Below, one piece after another: positions 58,032-64,000 of a stretch of DNA of 64,000 nucleotides. A model generated the notes under the pieces. The model was not told the origin of the DNA and made no database searches. It worked only from the letters and a program-made list of their open reading frames with translations. Made by a program: the position numbers and the translations under genes. The stretch spans positions 1,758,001-1,822,000 of the forward strand of contig OY282368.1 in NCBI GenBank assembly GCA_958295725.1. Reading direction: 5' to 3'. The first letter of the stretch is position 1. Every line of letters starts with the position of its first letter. The stretch is from an uncultured Alphaproteobacteria bacterium. Lineage in GTDB: Bacteria; Pseudomonadota; Alphaproteobacteria; UBA2966.

Positions 58032-59170
58032 TGTCCTGGTTCAGGACATATGAGACACGGGGGTCTCTTTGGCTGTCAGTGAGTGAAGGTACTGGGCGGG
58101 GGTGTGTCCGCCAAGGGCTTGGTGCGGTCTGAAGGTGTTGAATTCGTCGGCGAAGGCGTCGATCCATCGGTTGATGTCGTCGAGGTTGTCGTCGGGCAGG
58201 TCCCATGAGGCGTAGAACTCGTATCGCCATGCGCCGTTGTTACGCTCGACGTGTCCGTTGAGCTTGGGCGATCGGGGCGGGAGTTCGAACAGGTCGATGC
58301 CGCGGCGCTGGCATTCGGTCTCGAAGTCGGCCTTGAACTCGGAGCCTCCATCGACCTGGATGGCTTCGATGGGGAAGGGCATGTCGGCCTGGAGCTTGTC
58401 GAGGAAGCGCCTGGCGTTGTGTGCGGTTGCGCGTCTCCAGGCCTGTGCGCAGGTCCACTTTGCGACGGGGTCATGGGCGGTGAACTGCTTGATGGCGGGC
58501 CGGGCTGTGTGTGGTGAGACGGTGAGGGTGTCGAGTTGGACGATCTCGCCGGGACTTGTGGGCTTGCGGCCCCTGGGCAGGCGTCTGGCGTATGGTCTGA
58601 GGCGCCGGGCGGCGCGCGGTCCGTTGCGGCGCAAGGTCGGGACCGGGGTGACGGCGCCGCGCTCCATGAGGGTCTTGAGGATGCGGCCCGTGGTGCTCTC
58701 GCTTACCGCGTGCCCGTTGCGTCGGAGCAGGACGGCGATCTTGGCCTTGCCCCACATGGGGTAGTCGGCGCGTGTCTCCCGGACCGCCGTCACCAGCGCC
58801 GCCGACCAAGTGGGCCGGCGCGGGGTGTGCGGGCGGCGCGAGCACGGCTTGAGGCGGTTGCGGTCCGCCAGCCTCTGCCACCGGTAGAGGGTCGATCTCG
58901 GCACGCCGACGGCGTTGGCGGCCGCTCGTGCGGTCAGGCCGTCGGCCCGGGCTTGGCGCCAGCGCTCAAGGGCGTCGCGCCTGTGCGCTTCGTCGCTCCG
59001 CTCCTTGCCGCACAGGCGCGACGCCAGGGCGGCTCCTCGTGTAATCTGCCGGGGCAGGCCGAAGGTCTGCATGGGGGTTCTCCTTCACGCTGGTTGTTCA
59101 GCACCAACAGCGTCGGAGACCCCCGCCCTTACATCAAGGGCCGTGTCTCACATCTGTCTGAACGAGGTCA
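58032..59170 (-). mobile_element. IS481-family insertion sequence
   Basis: 1139-bp element with imperfect terminal inverted repeats (TGTCCTGGTTCAGGACATAT at left; TGACCTCGTTCAGACAGATG reading in from the right). It is flanked by a 5-bp direct repeat GGTCA (58027-58031 and 59171-59175). The uninterrupted homologous site upstream of the lipoprotein gene confirms the insertion point. Solo ends or remnants lie at 19338, 22391, 32264 and 59182. Confidence 0.88.
58041..59072 (-). CDS. IS481-family DDE transposase
   Basis: 343-residue transposase. An N-terminal helix-turn-helix (LTARAAANAVGVPRSTLYRW) precedes the rve-type integrase core: Asp in VQLDTLTVS, Asp in IQVDGGSEFKAD and Glu in LNGHVERNNGAWRYEF. 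The C-terminal FNTFRPHQALGGHTPAQYL is typical. The stop codon lies inside the left inverted repeat. The gene appears intact. Confidence 0.92.
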   Translation of the reverse strand: MQTFGLPRQITRGAALASRLCGKERSDEAHRRDALERWRQARADGLTARAAANAVGVPRSTLYRWQRLADRNRLKPCSRRPHTPRRPTWSAALVTAVRETRADYPMWGKAKIAVLLRRNGHAVSESTTGRILKTLMERGAVTPVPTLRRNGPRAARRLRPYARRLPRGRKPTSPGEIVQLDTLTVSPHTARPAIKQFTAHDPVAKWTCAQAWRRATAHNARRFLDKLQADMPFPIEAIQVDGGSEFKADFETECQRRGIDLFELPPRSPKLNGHVERNNGAWRYEFYASWDLPDDNLDDINRWIDAFADEFNTFRPHQALGGHTPAQYLHSLTAKETPVSHMS

Positions 59171-59172
59171 GG

Positions 59173-60381
59173 TCAAAATTCGTCCTGGTTCGGGACATAT
59201 GAGACGGAAGGAGAGTCGCCGCCGACGCCAGACCTCGCGAAGACTCCGCGTCGGATCGCGGGAATATCGCCGGCCCCCTGTTCCTCGTCGAAGGCGGTGG
59301 CGAAGGCGGCGAGCGACCCGCCGGCGATGGCGGAACGCAGTCCGCCCATGAGCTCCTGGTAGTAGGTCAGGTTGTGCGTCGTGAGCAGCATGTACCCGAG
59401 GATTTCCCTGGCCTTGAACAGGTGATGCAGGTAGGCCCGGGAATAGGACGCGCAGGCGGGACAAGCGCACGCCTCGTCCAGTGGGCGGGCGTCCCCGGCG
59501 TGACGGGCGTTGCGCAGGTTCACGGCGCCGCGGCGCGTGAACGCCTGGCCAGTGCGCCCGGAGCGGGTCGGCAGCACGCAGTCGAACATGTCGATCCCGC
59601 GCGCGACCGCGCCGACGATGTCGCGGGGCTTTCCGACGCCCATGAGATACCGGGGGCGGTCCTCCGGCAGGTGGCGCGCGGTCGCCTCGACGACGCGGAG
59701 CATCTCCGACCGCCCCTCCCCCACCGCCAGTCCGCCGACGGCGTAACCGTCGAATCCGATGTCGAGGAGCGCGGCGACGGACTCGCGGCGCAGGTTCTCG
59801 AACACGCCGCCCTGCGCGATCCCGAACAACCCGCGTCCTTCCCTCGGCCGGAAGCTCGCCCGCGAACGCGCTGCCCAGCGCATGGAGCGCTCCATGGATT
59901 CCCGCGCGGTCGCCTCGGAGACCGGATAGGGCGTGCACTCGTCCAGCGCCATGGCGATATCGCTGCCCAGCAGCCCCTGGATCTCGACGGCTCGCTCCGG
60001 CGTGAGCTCGCGCGCGGTCCCGTCGATATGAGAGCGGAAGGCGACGCCGTTCTCGTCCAGCGTCCGCAGTTCGCCGAGCGACAGCACCTGATAACCGCCC
60101 GAATCCGTGAGTATGGGTCCGTCCCAATTCATGAACCGGTGCAGACCGCCGAGCGCCGCGACGCGCTCGGCGCCGGGCCGCAGCATCAGATGGTAGGTAT
60201 TGGCGAGGATGACCGCGGCGCCGGTCGCGGCCACGTCGTCGGGCTTCATCGCCTTGACGGCGCCCGCCGTGCCCACCGGCATGAACGCCGGCGTCGGGAC
60301 CGCGCCGTGCGCCGTCGCGAGACAGCCCGCCCGCGCCGCGCCGTCCCGGGCCGTCACCTCGAAGCCGAGGCCCGCCGTCAC
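59173..60381 (-). CDS. tgt: queuine tRNA-ribosyltransferase
   Basis: Exchanges guanine-34 for preQ1 in tRNAs with GUN anticodons. The 402-residue protein has TDSGGYQ (nucleophile region), DECTPYPV, the second Asp in [17 protein letters not shown], and zinc ligands [17 protein letters not shown]. The GTG start at 60381 overlaps the queA stop (GTGA). The final 11 residues ([11 protein letters not shown]) are encoded by an IS481-end relic, so the natural C-terminus has been replaced outside the catalytic domain. Confidence 0.95.
   Translation of the reverse strand: MTAGLGFEVTARDGAARAGCLATAHGAVPTPAFMPVGTAGAVKAMKPDDVAATGAAVILANTYHLMLRPGAERVAALGGLHRFMNWDGPILTDSGGYQVLSLGELRTLDENGVAFRSHIDGTARELTPERAVEIQGLLGSDIAMALDECTPYPVSEATARESMERSMRWAARSRASFRPREGRGLFGIAQGGVFENLRRESVAALLDIGFDGYAVGGLAVGEGRSEMLRVVEATARHLPEDRPRYLMGVGKPRDIVGAVARGIDMFDCVLPTRSGRTGQAFTRRGAVNLRNARHAGDARPLDEACACPACASYSRAYLHHLFKAREILGYMLLTTHNLTYYQELMGGLRSAIAGGSLAAFATAFDEEQGAGDIPAIRRGVFARSGVGGDSPSVSYVPNQDEF
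59182..59205 (+). repeat. IS481-type terminal repeat relic within tgt 3' end
   Basis: GTCCTGGTTCGGGACATATG and GAGAC match the left end of the IS at 58032 in the same orientation, 12 bp beyond the target duplication. It encodes the last codons of tgt, so it predates the present insertion. Confidence 0.6.
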
Positions 60382-61448
60382 GCGGCGCGCGCCCCACCGG
60401 CGGCGCGGGTCAGGAGACAGGCGTCGCCGTAGGAATAGAACCGGTATCCCGCATCCATCGCGTGACGGTACGCATCCAGCATGCGTTCCCGCCCGGCGAA
60501 GGCGGAAACCAGCATGAACAGCGTCGACCGGGGCAGGTGGAAGTTCGTCACCAGGACGTCCACCGCCTTGAACCGGTATCCCGGCGCGATGAACAGATCG
60601 GTGTCGCCGACATGGGGCTCGATCCGGCCGTCGTCGCACGCCGCGGATTCGAGCAGCCGCAGGCTCGTGGTGCCGAGCGCCACCACCCGCGCTCCCTCCG
60701 ACCTCCGCCGGTGGATCAGGGACGCCGTGGCTCGCGGGATCTCGCCCCACTCGGCCTCCATCTCGTGATCGTCCGTGTCCGCCGCGACCACCGGACGGAA
60801 GGTTCCGGCGCCCACGTGCAGCGTGACGCAGGCCAGCTCGATGCCTCGCTCTCGCAGCCGCGACATGAGCTCGCCGGTCATGTGCAGGGACGCGGTCGGC
60901 GCCGCCACGGCCCCGGACCGCCGCGCGAAAACGGTCTGATAGTCCGTGGCGTCGCGGGCGTCCGCCGCGCGGCCGAGATAAGGAGGGATCGGCATCCGCC
61001 CGTGGTCGTCGAGCGCGGCCAGCATCTCGTCGTGGGGAAGAGCGAACGACAGGCGCACCTCGCCACCCGGCGTCCGCTCCACGACCTCCGCCGAGAGGGC
61101 CCCGCCGAAGCGCACGGAATCGCCCGCACGCAGGCGCCTGGCGGGGCGGGCGAGCGCGGCCCACTCGCCGCCGTTCTCCGTCGAGGCCAGCTCGCGAAGC
61201 AGGGTCACCTCGACCTTCGCCGTCCCCCGTTCCGCTTCGCGAACGCCGGCGAGCCTTCCCGGAATCACGCGGGTGTCGTTCAGCACCAGCACGTCGCCGG
61301 GTATCAGGAGATCGGGCAGATCGAAGAAACGTCGGTCCCGTGGTTCGTCGTCGCCGACCACGAGGAGTCGCGCGGAACCCCTCGGCGCCGCCGGCCGCCG
61401 CGCGATCAGTTCGTCGGGAAGCTCGAAATCGAAGAGATCGACCCGCAT
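60378..61448 (-). CDS. queA: S-adenosylmethionine:tRNA ribosyltransferase-isomerase
   Basis: Transfers the ribosyl part of SAM to preQ1-tRNA, forming epoxyqueuosine. The 356-residue enzyme begins [20 protein letters not shown], contains [22 protein letters not shown] and [18 protein letters not shown], all family hallmarks. It is coupled to tgt by a GTGA overlap and follows coaD by 44 bp. Confidence 0.96.
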   Translation of the reverse strand: MRVDLFDFELPDELIARRPAAPRGSARLLVVGDDEPRDRRFFDLPDLLIPGDVLVLNDTRVIPGRLAGVREAERGTAKVEVTLLRELASTENGGEWAALARPARRLRAGDSVRFGGALSAEVVERTPGGEVRLSFALPHDEMLAALDDHGRMPIPPYLGRAADARDATDYQTVFARRSGAVAAPTASLHMTGELMSRLRERGIELACVTLHVGAGTFRPVVAADTDDHEMEAEWGEIPRATASLIHRRRSEGARVVALGTTSLRLLESAACDDGRIEPHVGDTDLFIAPGYRFKAVDVLVTNFHLPRSTLFMLVSAFAGRERMLDAYRHAMDAGYRFYSYGDACLLTRAAGGARAA

Positions 61449-61492
61449 ACGCGTGGGAACGGCGCGGCGCCAGCCCTCGGATCCGGCCCGAT

Positions 61493-62002
61493 CTACCCGG
61501 CGCCGGCAGCGCGCGCCGCCAGGCGCTTCGCCACCCGCGGGGAGACGAAACTGGTCACGTCGCCGCCCAGTCTCGCGATCTCCTTGACCAGACTCGAGGC
61601 GATGAACTGATTGCTCTCCGACGCCATCAGGAACACGATCTCGATCTCGTCGTTGAGGCGGGCATTCATGCCGACCATCTGGAACTCGAAGTCGAAGTCC
61701 GAAACGGCCCGCAATCCCCGCACGATGACGGTGGCGCCGGTCTCCTCGGCGAAGTGCATGAGCAGATTGTCGAACGATCGAACCTCGAAGCTGGCGCCGT
61801 TGAGGTTGTCGAGGCGCCGCACCTCCTCCTCGATCATGGCGATGCGCTCGCCGACGTCGAACATCGGATGCTTTTCGGGATTGCCGGCCACCCCGATCAC
61901 CAGGCGGTCGACGAGGCGCGTCGTCCGGGCGATCAGGTCCAGATGCCCGTTGGTGATGGGATCGAAGGTGCCCGGATAAACGCCTGTTCGAATCGTGGCC
62001 AA
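61493..62002 (-). CDS. coaD: phosphopantetheine adenylyltransferase
   Basis: Penultimate step of coenzyme A synthesis. The 169-residue nucleotidylyltransferase has [12 protein letters not shown] (9-20, with the T/HxGH motif), then [20 protein letters not shown] and the C-terminal [20 protein letters not shown]. It starts 3 bp after the gyrA stop, a conserved alphaproteobacterial arrangement. Confidence 0.97.
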   Translation of the reverse strand: MATIRTGVYPGTFDPITNGHLDLIARTTRLVDRLVIGVAGNPEKHPMFDVGERIAMIEEEVRRLDNLNGASFEVRSFDNLLMHFAEETGATVIVRGLRAVSDFDFEFQMVGMNARLNDEIEIVFLMASESNQFIASSLVKEIARLGGDVTSFVSPRVAKRLAARAAGAG

Positions 62003-62005
62003 AAC

Positions 62006-64000
62006 CTATTCCCGCCCGTCGACCATGCTCTCCTCGAGCCGGGAGACCGACACGACGCACTCGCCGTCGGCCGTGTCGAACAACGTTACACCCTGGGTGT
62101 TTCGCCCGGCAACGCGGACGTCGCCCACCGGCGTGCGAATGATCTGGCCGCCGTCGGTCACCAGCACGATCTGGTCCTCCTGGCCGATCGGGCCGGACGC
62201 CACCACGCCGCCGTTGCGCTCCGACGTCACGATGTTGACGATGCCCTTCCCGCCGCGCCCCGTGGTCCGGTATTCGTAGGCCGACGAACGCTTGCCGTAG
62301 CCGTTCTCCGTCACCGAGAGGATGAACTCCTCGAGCCGCGCCAGCTCCGCGATCCTTTCCTCGCTCAGGACCGCCTCGTGGCCGCCGTTCTCTTCGTCGG
62401 CTTCGGCGGCCGCCTCGGCCGGGGCGCCCGGGTCGGCCTCCTCGGCCCGCCGCGAGGCGTTGGCCCAGCGGATGTAGGTCCGGAATTCCGCGGGCGGACA
62501 ATCGACGTGCCGGAGGACGGACATGCCGATGACCTCGTCGCCGCCGTCCAGCCTGATCCCCCGCACGCCGGTCGAGTTGCGCCCCTTGAAGACGCGAACC
62601 TCGGTCACCGGGAAACGGATGCACTTGCCGCCGCGCGCGGTGAGCAGCACGTCCTCGTCTTCCCGACAGAGACGCACGCCGACGATGCGGTCGCCGCTGT
62701 CCAGCTTCATGGCGATCTTGCCGTTGGCCTTGACTTCCGAAAAGTCCGACAGGGCATTGCGCCGCACGTTGCCGAACGCGGTCGCGAACATGACGTGGAG
62801 GCCGCCCCATTCCTCCTCGTCCTCGGGGAGCGGCATCAGGGTATGGACGACCTCGCCCCTGGCCAGGGGCAACAGGTTCTGCATCGGCCTGCCGCGGGCG
62901 TTGGGGGCCGCCAGCGGTACGCGGTAGGTCTTTATCTTGTAGACGCGGCCGTGGCTCGAAAAGAACAGCACGGGCGTATGGGTGTTCACCACGAAGACCT
63001 TGGAGACGAAATCCTCGTCCCGCATCGACATGCCCGTCCGGCCCTTGCCGCCGCGCCGCTGCGGCCGGTAGGTGGAAAGCGGGACCCGCTTGATGTACCC
63101 GGTGTGCGACACGGTGACGACCATGTCCTCCCGCTGGATCAGGTCCTCGTCGCTCCGACTCTCGAAACCGCCTTCCAGGATCTCCGTGCGCCGCGGCGTC
63201 GCGAACTTGTCGCGCATCTCGGCGAGCTCGGTGCGCAGAATCGCGAGCAGACGGGGCCGGCTGCGCAGGATATCCAGGAAATCCCGGATCCGCCGGGCGA
63301 TCTCCTCGAGCTCGTTGCCGATCTTGTCGCGTTCGAGAGCGGTCAGGCGCTGGAGTCGCAGATCGAGAATCGCGCGCGCCTGCCCCTCGGAGAGCCGATA
63401 GGTCCCGTCCTCCGCCACCACGTGCCCGGGCTCGTCGATCAGCGCGATCAGGGACTCCACGTCGCGGGCCGGCCACGGGCGCCCCATCAGCGCCTCGCGA
63501 GCGATGGCGGGGTTCGGGGCACTGCGAACGATGGCGATGACGTCGTCGATGTTGGCGACCGCGACGGTCAAGCCCACCAGTACCTGCGCCCGTTCCCGCG
63601 CCTTGCGGAGATCGTGCCGCGTGCGCCGCGTGACGACCTCCTCGCGGAAGTCGACGAAGGCGCCGATCAGGCGCCTGAGTTCGTGGAGCTGCGGCTTGCC
63701 GGCGTTCAGCGCCAGCACGTTCATGCCGAAGTTGGTTTGCAGCTGGGTGTAGCGATAGAGCTGGTTGAGCACGATCTCGCTCATCGCGTCGCGCTTGAGC
63801 TCGATCACCACGCGCACGCCGCGGCGGTCCGATTCGTCGCGCAGATCGGATATCCCCTGGATCCGCTTGTCCCGCGCCAGTTCGGCGATATGCTCCACGA
63901 GACGGGCCTTGTTCACCTGATAGGGGACCTCGGTGACGACGATCGCCTCGCGATCCTTGGCGATCTCCTCGATCGTCACTCTGGCCCGCATGGCCACCGA
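62006..64000 (-). CDS. gyrA: DNA gyrase subunit A, 5' end outside window
   Basis: Breakage-reunion subunit of gyrase. The visible 664 codons begin just before IVVTEVPYQVNKARLVEHIA, in the tower region, so roughly the first 240 residues, including the active-site Tyr, lie beyond the right edge. The C-terminal pinwheel contains the GyrA box QRRGGKG, needed for DNA wrapping, which distinguishes it from ParC. An acidic insert occurs between two blades (EEADPGAPAEAAAEADEEN). It is upstream of coaD. Confidence 0.96.
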   Translation of the reverse strand, partial: SVAMRARVTIEEIAKDREAIVVTEVPYQVNKARLVEHIAELARDKRIQGISDLRDESDRRGVRVVIELKRDAMSEIVLNQLYRYTQLQTNFGMNVLALNAGKPQLHELRRLIGAFVDFREEVVTRRTRHDLRKARERAQVLVGLTVAVANIDDVIAIVRSAPNPAIAREALMGRPWPARDVESLIALIDEPGHVVAEDGTYRLSEGQARAILDLRLQRLTALERDKIGNELEEIARRIRDFLDILRSRPRLLAILRTELAEMRDKFATPRRTEILEGGFESRSDEDLIQREDMVVTVSHTGYIKRVPLSTYRPQRRGGKGRTGMSMRDEDFVSKVFVVNTHTPVLFFSSHGRVYKIKTYRVPLAAPNARGRPMQNLLPLARGEVVHTLMPLPEDEEEWGGLHVMFATAFGNVRRNALSDFSEVKANGKIAMKLDSGDRIVGVRLCREDEDVLLTARGGKCIRFPVTEVRVFKGRNSTGVRGIRLDGGDEVIGMSVLRHVDCPPAEFRTYIRWANASRRAEEADPGAPAEAAAEADEENGGHEAVLSEERIAELARLEEFILSVTENGYGKRSSAYEYRTTGRGGKGIVNIVTSERNGGVVASGPIGQEDQIVLVTDGGQIIRTPVGDVRVAGRNTQGVTLFDTADGECVVSVSRLEESMVDGRE

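Overview
The window is GC-rich chromosomal DNA from an alphaproteobacterium that I cannot name further. The order gyrA-coaD-queA-tgt at the right end, the recA / alaS / icd neighbourhood, a DksA with a single zinc-finger cysteine, a homodimer-type NADP isocitrate dehydrogenase and an IalB-family protein all fit that class. I found no rRNA, tRNA or CRISPR array.

Layout, left half. 1-9.1 kb holds an RND efflux permease (5' end outside the window), then leftward genes for phosphatidylserine synthesis and decarboxylation (psd-pssA), an Atm1-type ABC exporter, a LysM protein and two c-type cytochromes. 9.2-19.3 kb holds a LOG-family hydrolase, icd, alaS, recA and dksA. Between alaS and recA sits a DNA-modification island: a DPPY methyltransferase, a PD-(D/E)XK nuclease fused by overlapping ATGA to alaS, a D12-class adenine methylase with a broken endonuclease beside it, and an MT-A70 methyltransferase. 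19.4-22.5 kb carries a Slam-type outer-membrane translocon with its probable cargo, a TbpB-like surface lipoprotein. The lipoprotein leader contains nine 13-bp tandem repeats. 22.6-32.2 kb is mostly metabolic and transport genes plus one orphan phage terminase small-subunit-like gene.

Layout, right half. 32.3-52.3 kb is a defence and toxin-antitoxin island. Its core is a leftward type I restriction locus of about 14 kb (hsdM to hsdR). Its 11 reading frames are nearly all joined by 4-bp stop/start overlaps, and seven or more extra genes are embedded in it: an AlbA/Schlafen ATPase, an HsdS fused to a nucleotidyltransferase, a DUF6978-DUF1828 pair, a TPR membrane protein, an AAA ATPase with a TOPRIM-like DUF4276 partner, and a dead ATPase fragment. 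Around it lie HicAB, HigBA, VapBC, a broken RelB/YafQ pair, two DUF6088 antitoxins whose AbiEii-type toxins have both been deleted down to fragments, and scraps of other genes. 52.4-58 kb holds a metallo-hydrolase, an IalB-family protein and a large autotransporter. The autotransporter has the same 13-bp repeat leader (ten copies) and the same upstream promoter-like block as the Slam lipoprotein. An IS481-family element has inserted into that block. 59-64 kb is the queuosine cluster tgt-queA, coaD, and the 3' two thirds of gyrA.

Two themes stand out. One is the operonic stacking of several apparent defence modules within one type I locus. The other is a shared repeat-containing leader in front of two unrelated surface-protein genes.
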